Source: Owenia fusiformis (taxonomy: Eukaryota; Annelida; Polychaeta; Sabellida; Oweniidae). From it: DNA of 62,000 bases. The stretch's first letter is position 1, and every line of letters starts with the position of its first letter. This document shows positions 39,001 through 54,000 of the stretch, piece after piece. The DNA is taken from NCBI GenBank assembly GCA_903813345.2, contig CAIIXF020000010.1:15697181-15759180 (forward strand), written 5' to 3'. A model generated the notes under the pieces. That model did not search any database, was not told where the DNA came from, and saw only the letters and a program-made list of their open reading frames with translations. A program made the position numbers and the translations under genes.

Positions 39001-42000
39001 CAAGCTTCAATTAGAAAAGGACAGGATGAACCATAGACATGTAGAAGGAAACTTTGTTTATTTTAAGTCTGCAATAAGAGCTTATAGCTTATTTACAATT
39101 GTATCTTGAGTGTTGTTCCTTGATCACAGTTCATGCAGAAGTTACCTGTGTTCTAATATATACAGGGTAGGCCAAAAAAACAATACCCAACTTTAAATAA
39201 GGATTAAAATAGTTACATTCAATATGGTACATTGACTTATATATCATTTTAAAGGTAATCCATTTTCAAACAATTTGGTATATAACACTATGTCATGAAA
39301 CCAATTGTAAAGTTTTGTTATACTTATTTGGGAGGTTTTGTTTTTTGGCCCACTCTGTAAGTCATATCAATGAATTTTGTAAACAATATTTATAAAGGGA
39401 TGGGACGGAATTATGATTTCATACTTTATAATCAGATTAAATGACATTTTGATACAATTTAAAATTGCACATCCAAGATTTATAAGGTGGAAGATGAATT
39501 AACTAATATACCATGGTGATTATCAGTGTTTGAATATTCATCTATAAATGAGAGCATTGACTACTGGCTTTCAATAAGAAATTTCTATTCCATTTAACTG
39601 TAACAAGATTTTTAGAATAGTTCATACAAAAACAGCTACTGCAAGAACTGTATTATCATCTATGATGTCATCACTCATTCACTTAATTCAGCTTTAATGA
39701 AATTCAAAAGAAGAAACATATACAGTTAAACCTTTCTTAGTGAACACCTCTCTCTAGTGAACACCCGTGTCTAGGTGATCATTGTGTATAGGTTTTACTC
39801 TTCTTTAATGAGGTCACCATGAAGAGCTTATCAGCATCAAAACTATAATTATTTGCTTTTGTCAGAGGCTAGAATTTTACAACTTGCCTTTGAGTCCAAG
39901 GGTAGAATTGCAACAGCATCACAGATCTTATTCCCAAGTTCTAAGAATGTTTTGGTTAAAATTAAATAGCAAGTGGTAGATTTTAGACAACTTGGCCATG
40001 TAAGAAAATATTTTGAAACGGAATACTAAGAAAACATGTTCCTCAGGTACAAGCCAATCTTTAACCTTATCACCACGGTTACGTGACCTCACTTTCAACT
40101 AATTTCATAATTAAACCTATCAAATGATGATAAATCCACTAATAAATTCAAGATAAACCCCCAAAACTGAACTTATTGATATTTATGAAGTGTTTTGGAA
40201 TAGCGAGTAATGATTTCAGAAATCTTAATGAAACCAAGATGAATGCAAATATCGAAATGCTAGATTCCATATAAGGTCCCCAGCAAGTTTTGGCAGGTAC
40301 AAGACGAGAAATTCTAGAAATTATTTGTTTAACTTTGTGGGAATGCTAATTCTTTTTGAGTTAACCGTCATAACAGGGCATTATGACATAAACATATTTT
40401 TTCACTTTGAAGCCAGGTGATTATGTTTATATGATTGTTTTTATATTTTTATCAGCTGAAAGGAAGTTTGATCACATTATCACACCAGGCAGAAATCCTC
40501 GTTTATGTCATAATATACTATTTAAAATAACTTCCACATTTCATATCAAAAATCATAAATAAAACAAGTTACTACTTACTAGGTACATGAACAACTTTTC
40601 ATTGTAATTTCTGAACAGGCACAATGAATAAAGCAACAGGCATAATTATTAGAAATCAAAATTTTAACATGAAAACAGTGCAAAATTCCTCCTATAACTG
40701 CAGGCAATTTCAGGCAATTGTGGTTCTTAAAACAAGCAGAGCAAATCATCATTGCCATTAAACTGCTGTTACTGAAACCACTGTTACATTTTTTTTACAT
40801 TGAAAGATGTCTTATTTTGTATCATAATCAAGTAAAACTGATAGTAGGATGAATTTGATACGAATCGCCTTTGATAGAACATTTTTCTCAAACTCTGTGT
40901 GATTTTCCATAAAATCAGCAAAATAGTATTTTCTGAATAAACATAAAACAAGATCATTTAAGTATTAAATAAAGTGAATTAGATTGCATTAAAGGTCAAT
41001 TCCGGAAATACATCCAGCTCTGATATCTACACCTTAAGGTGGTATCTGGCCAAAAAGTTATACAGTATTAGCAAGTTTCATCCTGCAGATTCAGTTCATA
41101 ACCATACAAGTCTGGTCATATATCTCTAAGGGCAGATTAATTAAGGTAAAATGTCTAACATGATCTGAATGTCCAAGATAGACTCTAAACGGGTCAGGTT
41201 TAATAAACAGAATGCTCAGAGTAAGTTTCAGAATCCTTTGAGATGAGATTTTTGACCTTGACCTTGAACTTTACATAATATAAGAGATTCAGATATATTT
41301 TTTGTTGAGGATTTGACTCGTGATTCAAATTAATGTTTCAGGTTTTTCAAAGATTCAGAAATGATTTCAGTTGATTAAAATAACATTAGTGATAATAATA
41401 TTTTTGGGTGACAGAAAAGAAAAGAGAAGAAAATGTTAAGATAATATTTTTGAAATGTATGCCACTACATGTATTGCCCTTTGATACAAATTTTAGAGTA
41501 ATATTAAGAAAATCTGATCATATGTGAAGATTTGAGATGCAGAAATGTAAACATTTATTAGTATTGAAAAGTTACATGTACTTCTACTCTTTCAAAATAA
41601 ATAGTCAGAAAAGATCATCATAAAATAAAAATGAAACTGTTGGACTCTTTACAAGGAAAAGGTATAATATGGGATATACATTTAAATGATGACAATATTT
41701 TTTATGGCGTTAGACACTGAATTTGTCTTTAAGCCATTGTTCTACCTTTAACATGTGAAAGATTATGGAGAAGGTCACCAAATCAAGGTAGATATACTGC
41801 ACAGTTAAAGCTATTATTAAAGCTATAAAATATAAATGATAATAGAAGAACTAAATGTGTATACTCGTTGGGAGGTATTTATAAATAGGTTTTCTAGGAC
41901 AACATAGAATTGATTAGAGTCATTTGCTGGTATTCTGCAGTAGTCATATGGCAAAGGCCATAATATGCAGTGAAAAACAGCTGGCTAATTCAGATCTGTT

Positions 42001-45000
42001 GCACTCATGGTCAAAAAAACATTTGCCACATTCAATTAAAATGGCCACTGAAATATCTAAACAACAGGTCATGTCTTATTTGTCCCATTATCTTCCAAAA
42101 GAAGAATGCTCTTGACATAAGATAATGTGTATATCAAGGTATACCCTCTTTCCCCAGGCCCCCCTCTCTAACTCTCCTTAAGTTCTTGCAAGATCATCCT
42201 TGGCTATAGAGTCAGAAATAGCACTGGCACTGACATGTCCAGCACCTTATCAATAACAGGCATTGCAGGCAAGATTGGCATTTCACTGATCAGATTTAAT
42301 GAAGCAGATAGCCAGGTAAAGGATCTATTTAACAGACATCTACATAAAACCACTACCCAGAGCTGATACGTTGTCATAATAACATAATAAGTGGCTATTG
42401 CCACCAAAGGTGAAATAATCTGTTTTATCAGTCTGTATCCTGAATCAGGGTCAAGCCTGTACTAGTATTTACTATATTTGAGATATTATAAATGCTGGTA
42501 TTATATATTGTATTAATTAATGGTTCTGTATTTTATTGAATAGGTGTTCATATAATGTTCTAATATATACATATGCTAGTTGTTTTCAAAATTTTATTAA
42601 AAGCAAAGAAAATGTGAAGGCTACACAGGTAACATATAGGATGCGTTCAGTGTTTCTAGACATTTAACTAATATTTTGATGAAGCTATATTAAATTGTTT
42701 ATATTTGCTTGAATAAAGTAAATATGAGATTCATTAAAATATGTTTTAAAACTTTGTAAAATTTGATTTGCCATGTGCTATGCATGAAAAGTACTCTAAT
42801 AATAAGAACTGATAATTCTTCGTTATTAGAAAATAAAGTTTTCTAAATGTAAGAAGCATGTTTATTCCAGATTCTAAACAAAACTAGACAACTAAAATTT
42901 AGAGAAGGATGAATGTTTCAACAAAAGTGTTAACAGGCCTTATCATGTGTTGAAATTTGGATAAGTGACATGTTTATAGAGAGAATCACCTTTAGACGCA
43001 GATGTTTTGATAAGAAGGTAATCCCATTGCAATATACAGGGTGTCTCAAAAAAAGGAAACCGAGATTAAATTGCTGATTTCTCAAAGATGAATAATACTA
43101 AGACAAATTCACAGGTACTATCATTTACGGCATTATGTCCTCTTTCATATGATACCAAGATGATCTATTTTCTTCCATAGATGACTGAACAATAAAGGAT
43201 TTAAGTGACAATGTCTGACATGTGTTTGTGCCACTTTTAGCCAGTCAATTTCACCCTCATAACATTGTAACAACTAACATCAGGATATAACTCTTTTATT
43301 CATTGGGAATTAATATAAAGTTACACATATTTAACACCCCTTTTAAATCCCAATATCCATTCAAAGTTGATTTAACCCCAGTGCCCTTTCAATGCAAATG
43401 TCTGCCCTAGATTTCATTGCACATACTGCATCCCTGATGATGTCTCTGTCCCTTTAGATCCTCCAATTCTGCAAAGATCCTGGCCCTTCTATAGATTACC
43501 AATGTCTCTTGGTGATGTTGTGTAGACTTTATCTTTGAAATAACCCCAAATAACCATTCTAGCATATCCATTTCAATCCCATGAAAGAAAAAGTGGCACA
43601 AACCCATTTCTGACATGGTCACCTGAATATCTTAGAATCCAGTCATCTGTGAAGGAAAATAGACAACTTTGGTATCATAAAAAGAGGACATCATAACCTA
43701 TCAGATGGTAGCTGTGAAATATTCCTATTATTATTCATATTTGAGAAATAAGCAATTAAATCCTGGTTTCCTTTTTTTGAGACACCCTGTATTTACCTTG
43801 AAGAGGAAATCTACTAATCTCTTTAAAAGGCAGCAAAGGTAGCCAATTTTTAACAAATTCTCAGGGGAGGTTCAAATTTGACAATTTTGGCCCAAAATCA
43901 CTTTAAAAGTGCTCAAATGGTGAAAACCTGTGTGATTTCTGGTCAAATATAAAATAATTTGAAGGTTTAATATGCAGAAATGTTTGAATTCATGATTTTT
44001 ATGAAAAAATATGAATGCCAGAATGTTCACTTTTTCAGAATCATTGCCAATTAAATTGAGGTATTCATAAAGAGTAACAACCTGAGCCAAGCAAAAACTT
44101 AGTGACCATTTTTCAAAAAATTAGGTTCTTCATAATGGTAGGTATCCTATTACATATACTTTCTAGCTTCTGATGAGCCTGTGGAATTGCCATCTCATTA
44201 GATTACTATTCAGCAGTTAAGAGTGTCTTGAAAAATATTCTACCCTTACAATATATAAATATAAATACAGTGATCTCCCCAGCATTAAAGCAAGTGGGCG
44301 CAGCATCCACCTGAGATTTTATTTGCACCAACTTGAAAATGAGAAAAATCATGTAAAATGGGCATATTTTGACCAATTTTGGACTTAATTGTGAAAATGA
44401 GAATTTTGCACCCACTTGAGAAAAAATCCTAGGGAGAACACTGAAATATCACTTCGTGGAAACAATCATTCTGATACTCATCCCATCTTTCTGTTTCACC
44501 CATCACTGAGAAAAAATGTCATGGTTTATCATTGAAACAATATTCTTCATAATTGTAGGAATCCTAAATGTTATACTTTCTGGCTTCTGATGAGCTTATG
44601 GGATCGCCCACTCATGACTGTTCAGCACATCAGACTGTTTTGAGAGTATTTCTTTCAATAATCTTAAACCTTTCCTGTAATTGACTTCTTATTGCACCTG
44701 ATCATATGTATCAACCAGTCATTATCCCAGTTAATGAAGTTTAGGAGGAATATAGCAGACCCCTGTTTGTTTTTTGTCCAATCCATTTGAAATTCAGTCT
44801 GTTTGTCTGTCCCTCCACCCATCCATCTGTCCAGGCAACAACTCATGATCAGATTATGGTAGACCACTTTCCATGATGAAGAACCTTTTGAAAATATCTC
44901 ATAATGATTTGGTATTTAAACATATCATATTTGTTTTTGTTTTTTTTAATTTGGGTATGCTCCTCCGTTTTCTAGTTATTTCACTGACTTTAAGCATGTG

Positions 45001-48000
45001 CTCTGGCAGATAACATGTAGTTAAATGATGAGCAAAGCAGATCTTCATTTATTCAATTTTATAATTTGATTGGCTTTGATTATTTCAATTTGACAAGTTA
45101 GTACAGTACAAGTATAGATTGTTTCATGAGAGAGATGAGATATAAAGAACCAAAGAGGTTCGAAAAATGATGATAATTCAAAATAACAGGTGAATACACA
45201 AAATTGGGGAAAATATGATTTCGGAATAATAGCACACTCGTAGGGTTCATTTACAAAGAATTTATCAATATTTTTGGAAGTGATGTTTTCCAAAACTTTA
45301 CTGGGTGACTTAGTACTTATCTGACAGTGTGTGCTAATACACGATTGATTTCTATTGCCATTTTATTTCAAAAAAGGAACTTTATTTTGGAGACTTTCAC
45401 TGAATTTTCTGAATCTATTGTTGCAAATAATTGTTTTTTACTATTGAAATCAATGTGAACATATAATACAATTTGGTTGTGAATTTAACATTTAAAGAAT
45501 TTAAGGGGCGGGTCAAAATATCGATGTTCATATGGAGACGAAAGTACTTTCGCGAGGGGGGAGGGGGTTTTTGGGCACTTTCGTTGACCAAAAAACATCG
45601 ATAATTCGGATCTGAAAAAATAATTGGACTTACCCACTTTTTCTGGCGCTATGTTCTGATAAAAAGGCTTGTTTTCAATAGTTCGTGAGCTTTTTTGTGT
45701 GATAGGTCCAAAATATCGGTAGATAAAGACGATAATTCGATCATTTTCAAATAAATTCCGTACTTTTCCCTCCTCCTTTTGAAGAGTTCAATGCAGTTAA
45801 ATTGCGAACGTGTGTTAATTCACCGTAATAATAACCCGGCAAATAGGATACGATTATTAATCAATGTTTTTTTGAAGTGACCTAAGCTTTCGTCTAGAGG
45901 GGCGGTGGGGGGGTTGTTGTCCAAACGAAATTACTTTCGTCTCCATATGAACATTGATATTTTGACCCCGCCCCTAAGGAACATGGAAATTAGGGGTATA
46001 ACATGTATAATGAATTAAAATGTATTAAAATACCTTTGGGTTTAATAGACTCTTTAAGTGTTTTGAAAAGATTATTTTATGTCTTAAACAGTTGTTGTTT
46101 CTGCTTCTATATATTCTTCGGTCTAACTCACAAATGAAAAAGGAACATTATAATCAAGCACATTGGTCTGTATCAGATTCCTGTATGAGGCTCCACATCT
46201 CATCCTGGTTATTACATTCGGGTAATTTCCCCAGAAATTTCATCTTTTCCTTGTCACATCTAGTTGATAATGAAAAGCTGGATATATGTTTTTTTATTTT
46301 ACATTGAATACATGTAATTGTGTAAATCACATACATGTATTTCAGATGAGTCCCTTCAAATGGAGTAAAATTGTGGTAATAGTTGCGAATGACCACAACC
46401 CCTAACAGGCATGACTAAGACTAATTTGCAATTATTTATTCTTTGATTCATTGATCAGATAGCCTGGTCCAGGAAATGGAAATCATTATATAAATCAGAA
46501 GTGTAATGAGAGTTGGCAGATGCCCCCAACCACCCAAAATCTACAAATAAATATATGCAACCACTAATCTAATGCCAAACAAATTCATTCTGCAGTCTTG
46601 AAACAGAAGTCTTGAAGAAATCTATATATACTAGTTAAACTGGCATCCTATTATTTTTGCAATATCACACTTTTCATAACTGTGACATTCATAAGATATC
46701 ATATCAAGTCAAAATAAAAATGATATTTTTGCAGGTCTGTGGCCCCTAGCCAAAACATTTTCAAAATCATGTAGTTTTCTCCATTCTTAGCACTTTTAAA
46801 GTGTGCGCCAAAATTTAAAACTGCGCAGGCGTAGCGCTCGATCTCGCTAAACTATATAAAGAGATTACAGGGTACAGGCTTCAGAGGTAAGCCAGGAAGG
46901 TGTACAACTATCGTCCCGTGTTGATTTCCCATATAATCGTAACCAGGCAAGTTTCACCATTGGAATTGAAAATGACTATTAGATATACTTTGTAGATGTT
47001 TATATATGAAGGTATTTAGTGTATGCATCAATCAAATTGCTCATTTTGAACATATAAAAAGTATTTGTGTTTTGTTTCCCAGGGAATTGTATTCCCATGC
47101 ACGTACACACATAAATAGTGTACATTATGTTGTACTTGAATAGCCTGGCTTATATAATATTGAAGGGCATGCTGATTGTACACACGAGTACATGCATGAA
47201 GGCCTAATATTGATATTGCTTGCATACCTAAAGTAAAAATAAACTCTTCTAATCCCCTAATGTAAACACGGCGGTATACGTAGCCCGATTTATCAGGGGC
47301 TTTAAGTGATTTTGACAATTTTTGGACCTCTTCTGGAATTAAGAAAACCATGAATGCCCTTGGCAAAGATTATCATATTTTTACCAAACCAACAAATATG
47401 GATTATAAACCAAGATAAAGATTTTTGCAACTTCATGATAGAAAATACCCTGCGTGCAGAGTCTAGTTAAACTACACTCTGCCTAGTAGAGACCATATTA
47501 CAGTTTAGTAGCCCCACCCCCACGACGGGTATCGGTGACAGTTTGGGTAATAAATCACTTTTGACCTAGGCGCTGACCTTTCTTCCACCAATCAGCGAGC
47601 TTGAAGAAACATACGCCAAATGCGTTCTAATTAAATATGCGCATGTCATTGGTCAATTTCGGGCTCAACGATGACGTCAGAAGGAATGACCATATATAGA
47701 ACGTCGGTCAAATTTGGCCGACGAACACTGATTGGCGCGGTGAGTTCACAGGTTTATTTAAGTTTGAAAGAGTGAAGACGAAGCTCTCTTTTAAGAAGTG
47801 AAGTCAAACGAATGCAAAGGGTAGATAGAAAACAGTCTTTTGAAAATTTGGATTTGAATCATTTAAAGCATGCTTCAACTTTGGAATTGGAAGAACATCA
47901 TGATTTGAAGTGATTTTTATAATTCCATGATCTGTACTCTCTAGTTATACTTGCTCATGGGGATATGTCCAGTTGTAGATAAATATGAATAAATAGGATA

Positions 48001-51000
48001 TTCTGTGTATGTATATAGAGGATATCCTATGATTTTTGAGGGATACCATTTTTATCCACAGTGGATATCGCCCATCTCCATGAGTGAGCGCAGCAAATGA
48101 GTTAATTAGAAAATTAATGGAAAGTTGTATCCAACTTAACGGATACTATTTTTAAGACGTCATATGAGTTAAGGATACAATTTTTAAGACGTCATATGAG
48201 TCGGATATGATTTTAGTGGCGCATACCAAAATTATCTTGTGTCGTTATCCCCATATTTATTTAGTATCCATCGGATAAATTAGGATATCCTGTTTATTTT
48301 AAATACTAAATGAAAACATCTGATGGTCTTGGAACAGAAAAAATATACAAAAATCGAATCATCCATGTAAAGTTATAGGTTCAGCTCTAAGTGTTGTGTT
48401 AAGACATGCATAGGTGATTGAGAGTTCTTGTGAAAGATAAGATAAAATGAGAGCAGTTTGATGTGTTAACTCCTCACTCTAAGATAAGTGGCTTACTGAA
48501 TAGGAACAAGAATGGCCTGATATTAGATTATCAGTCTGTTTTACACCTTTGAAATCTGAAGTGAATCCGTTATGTTCATATTAGATGCTACAAAAAGAAA
48601 ACTTCAGGCAATTCATGTGTATCTATTTATTCTGTCGCTTTTAAAAATTGCCAAATAAAGGAGATTATAAAGACATTTTATGGCACCTCAAGGTCATATG
48701 ATAAAACATAACCTCCCCTCCCTGCGTCCTAACATGTATTTCCCTCTTGAGTCTAAATGCGTTTGAAACTTTTTGTGATAGAAATAAAACAGTGCCTCAA
48801 GTGTAGAACTGTGCCACCTACGTACAAGATAACGAGAATCTAATATTGTATGCATTTTCACATTATTGAGGGAGTTGCAAATGTTAATAGCTTCATTGAC
48901 CTTAGCTTTGTATTTATATTTTTCACTGCCATAAGAGGGAAACCTCCAGTAATTAATAATCAGCCTTTTACATGGTGAAACAATGTGTTAACAAATTATC
49001 ACGATGTCTCAGAAATTCAATATTATCATCTAAAGGTGAAATTCTTTTTTTACTTTTCATAATGGGCTTTCTGAAATAGGGTTCAATTCTATACTCATTT
49101 TCATGATAACACACAAGAATTTCAGTTTGTGACATTCTGATCAGATTCCCTCTATCTCGAATGCTCGTATTCAAGAGAAAGCACAGGCTGTGGATCACCC
49201 TATGAGTTGAACAACACATACAAAAAGGAAATTGGACAATCATGAAAAATAATCTTACAGAACAACCAAAACATTTACAAAAAATATATGTGATGTGGGA
49301 TACATTTTTGAAAAAATTATTTTACAATATTAAAGTAGCTATTGTCATATATATTTTCTGGAATATCCTCAAGTTCTGAATTTGTTTCACTTTTGCATCT
49401 TGAATCTTGTACTGACACATTTCGGTTGATAAGATAACTCAGATATAAAATTTGGAATCTGAACAAACATATTCGTTCCTAACATTTTCCAGGGTCATCC
49501 TTTGACATACTTTAAGAGGCATATTTACATACACAGGTTTTCTGTTCCCTGTTTTAATGGGGCAGGGGAGGGTCAAAGTAGGTATACCACCTAGTGAAAG
49601 ATATAGCTGTTGAAATGTGGGGAGGAAAACAACTGTGAGGATTATAGGTCAACTCAGCATGAACTTTTATCATATTTATCTTTCTTCTTGTTTTCCTTAC
49701 CTATATTACATTCTTGTCTGAATTATGTAACTGATTTGCGGAACATACCTGATTGCTAAAAATACAATTCGTACATGATTGCTGAGTTTACCTATAGTTT
49801 GTACCTAGACTCGGGAAAGTAAGAACAGACTACAGACCTGTCACATTCCAGTGAATGGTATTTGACTGGATACCTATGTCAGTTTTGATTTGTTCATTGT
49901 AATAGTTTGATTTTATATTCACTGCATTGAAAGGGTACCTTTATTATCAGTATATACAGTAAAACCTGTCTAATTATGTCTAAAAAGTGTTCCACTTGGG
50001 AGGTGTTCTTAACTTCAAGAGATTCATTATACATTAAGTCAGTTGGTCTTGGGAAAAGTGTTTTACTAATGGAGATGTTCCACGTTACAGACGACTTCAG
50101 TGTAATTGTTCTTTTTTAGAGTTCAATTTGCCAAAATCAATGGAGTAAAAATCTACATTTACTGAAAATTCTTTGGAGAATGCGGATCTATGTGGCACAC
50201 ATATTTTTTAGTTATTTGAAAAGAAAGACTTTTTTAAATAGTACTTGTACTTGTTATATACATATGTTACTTACTAATATAGTTAAATTAACTATCAGAT
50301 CAAAGAAAATGTGTCATAATATCAAGGAGTTTTCTAGTTGAAAACAGAAAGATGTATTACGTAATAAGAATCTGCAATATTGTCACCAAGCCCCACCCAA
50401 AAATCTATTTGTGTACATACTTAAGAATTAGAAAAACCAAGATAAGTTTTGGAACATTAAACAAGTTTTAGGCATTTATTTGTAGAAGCAATTAAAAATT
50501 GCACCAAGGAAGATTAGCCCGGCCCCCAGCATTCCTCTGTGATCTTCTTTTGACTGGCATGAATGACTTAAGTACTAATATTATGATAATGTTCATATTC
50601 TGACTAAATGGGTTGTGTAGAGATTTACATTATAGAAATATTATTACCAAATTAGTGGTAGTCAAAATAGGATTCAGAAGATGCTTGGAGCTAATCCTTG
50701 TTTTTATACGAAACTGAGAAATATCCTGAGAGAACACCAATTTGGTATGCGATTAGTCATTCCTTGGAGAACACCGAAATGGTATGTGATTAGTCATACC
50801 TGATGAACTAATTACGGAACTAATTTAAAAGATGAAGAAATCTCATATTTATGACCTTCAGACACCCTGCCATGATTCTGATGAAAAAATCTCATGAATG
50901 CCTCACATGGTTGCATCTAGGCTAAAGCCCTTCATAAATCTAAATATATCATAATGATGCAGAAATGTTGTTCAATCCAGTAGCATAATAAAACACATTT

Positions 51001-54000
51001 TGAAATGTTCAAAACCTGTATACATTGAGCACCTATGGAGCCACAACAATGTGTTCATTGTAGGTAGGTGTTCACTACAGAGAGTCAATTTTATATAGAA
51101 GTCAGTGGAGTATGTGCTGAGAAGGGGTGTTTTCTAGGCTTAGGTATTTATTAGAGGGAGGTGTTCACTAAGATAGGTTTCACTGTTTTATCACACAAGT
51201 TTTTGAAAAAAAGTTAATTCATTGATATGAAACATATCAAGCCATACATGTAATATTGTTAAGTAAAAGAAATCAAATGAAAATATAGTAAATCTAATGT
51301 TGAGTTATTTTGTTATCTGCGTTCCAGATTGCATATGATTTGGTGTAAGATAATTGGCTTGGACGTGTTCTGTTGAAATGTTCTCCAACATGAAGTTGAA
51401 CAATAAACAGCCTAACAAAATTAAAAACATTCACAAGTATTATGGAATTTAATTGCATCCGTGGTGTCTATGGATGTCTGCAGATTTATTAGTAGCAACC
51501 TATGCATGAAATTGCTATTTTGATTGTTTTCTTTTATTCTTTTATGAAGATACAGTCATACCTTGGCAAAATATAGGATAAAAAAATAAGGCAAAATTAG
51601 CGTACAGTGGCACCAACGAAGCTATTTTTTGAAAGAAATTATGTTTCTAATACAATATAATAATTTCCTCGTGAACTGATAAATTGATTGGTTACCACTA
51701 CAAGTTTATTTTTATTTTTTTAAATTACCATAGAGACCATTTATGTGGTCTTCGATGAGAAACCTTGTAAGTTCTGATTGCTTATAGATGGGGAATGGGG
51801 TTTCTAAAAATATTGAGGTATAATTCACTCTGTTTGCATTGGTTTTGCTTTGGCATTATCAAACCTTTCACGTAACTGCTCTGAAAACGTAAATATTACA
51901 ACAGCTAATAATCTACTGATATCCTATAGATTAGTGTAGTTGAAATGTAAGATTCATCCCTTGGGTATGGCCAGTGATGATCCACAAGGAAATCTGTTGT
52001 TTTGTTTGGATTGGGCTATCAGGCAAATTCCTCTTCTGGCATGGTCTAAGTGATACCTTTAACATTAAACTTCCATAAGCTGTGCATCGTTGTAAGATGA
52101 TGTATTTTTAAATGTGATATTTTTTTATACTGGATGTTGATGAGAGGTAATTGTCTTAATTGGGATGTATTTTCTGTAATTTTATTAGCTGGTCTGCTAT
52201 GAGAATTGGGGTGATGTTACCTTTGCCTGTTCAAACATTTATTTTCAGACCTTTATTCAATCATTCTTCTTCAAAGTCAGATCATGATCATGAGGACATG
52301 TATATGTAATATATTATCCATTTCATGGAATTATTGTATATAATACATTGTACATACTATATACAGTGAAACCTATGTCATGAACACCTTTTTAATATGA
52401 ACACCTCTCATTGTGAATATTTTCCTGCTCCTAAATATGCTATCTCCCGTTGATTCAGATATTTTAGAGACCTTGAAATGTGATCACCTGCTAATTCGAA
52501 CACCTTTAGACAGTTCCACTGGTGTTCAAATTAGACAGGTTTTACAGCACATGTATAACAACAAGAGTATGTGTAATATATGTGGAGCCAGACTTTGAAA
52601 TATTGTTTGTCAATTTCAGCAGGTGTGTACTGTTTTTGATACATCACAGGGTTCGAACTTAACTTTTTAGCTTGGTAGTGAAAATAGTTACCTGTAACTT
52701 TTTCTAGGTAACTAAATGCCAAAGTAAGGTAGTTGTTTTTTACCGCTTGAAAAATTCGATAAAACACAGTTTTCCCTGAACACTATAAAATAAAAAAGTT
52801 CATTGATTTGTTTACATCAAGTTTATTAAATATTCATATAAACTGATAAACATTTATGTAAACATTTAAATTTAATGACCTGTTTTCAAAGATGAGTCTA
52901 AAAATCTCAAGTTTTAAACAGTGTACAAAACTTAATTTGTCAACATTATATTCATGGTAAATTTTAGGTGTTAACTTGTAACCATTTTTATGTTGGACTT
53001 AAATATAGAATAATCCCTATTCAGCAAACAGATCATTCTCCCATAGACAGGGTTCGAAATAAGCGTGAGAGGGTATTCTAGGGTATCTATCATCTTTCAT
53101 CCATCACAGTAGGTCGTTTTGACCTACGGCCACTTAAATACCATCTGTTCACTGCTCTTGCAGCGTTATATTGATCATTGTTGTTTTGATTCATACTTAT
53201 TTGCATTAGGTCTGTTAAAGTTTGGTTATTTAGTCTGCATCTCCAGTCAGTCTTAATACGTTTCATTCGGTGGGCAAAACAATGTATAGCTACGATCCAG
53301 GGGAGATTCTCTGCAAATCTTGTTTTGACACTGTTGTTATTGCCAAGATTGACTGAGGCTCCATCAGCCCCCATTCCCACAAGTTTTTGTCTCCATTCAG
53401 TTTCTACATTATCCAGTGAATTCACTACAGCTCTGAAAATCCCATCTGCCTTAGCATTTTCTACTGCTTCAATTGACACAAATTCCACAACAGGATAAAA
53501 ATCTTTCAGGTATCTCACCATAACCACTTCTTGTTCAATGTCAGCTTTATCGTTAGAGCCGTCAAACATAACACTGATGAATGGTGACAAGTTTAAATTT
53601 TCCTTTAGTCTATCTCGTATCACACCGGCAATGTGTTCTATCATTGTGCGACATGCATGATCATTGTGGTAGGTTTTGCCACAATTAACACCATTTAGCT
53701 CATGAAGCTCAACAAGACTTTTAAAGTCAGTAAATGGTCTCTCACTGACAGCTATATAGTATGCGATATTGAACAGTTTTATCATTTTTTCACATTCCTC
53801 ATTACTCATTTTTTGAAGTCCTTTTTCCATTGGTGGGAGTATATTTTGTGCTTTTTTAGTAGAAGCATCATGAGCAGCACAGGATGATCTGTGGCCATCA
53901 CTATTAATATGTTTTAACGCAGCAAACTTTGTTATGTTTTTTGTTCCAGTGACAAAATTAAGTGTTTTATTTGGGTTATATTTTTGGCACACCTTACAAA

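Noticed and set aside
43407-43622. 71-codon minus-strand frame as a mariner transposase fragment
   Set aside because: It lies inside a 753-bp MITE with long arms, and I could not recognise any transposase motif.
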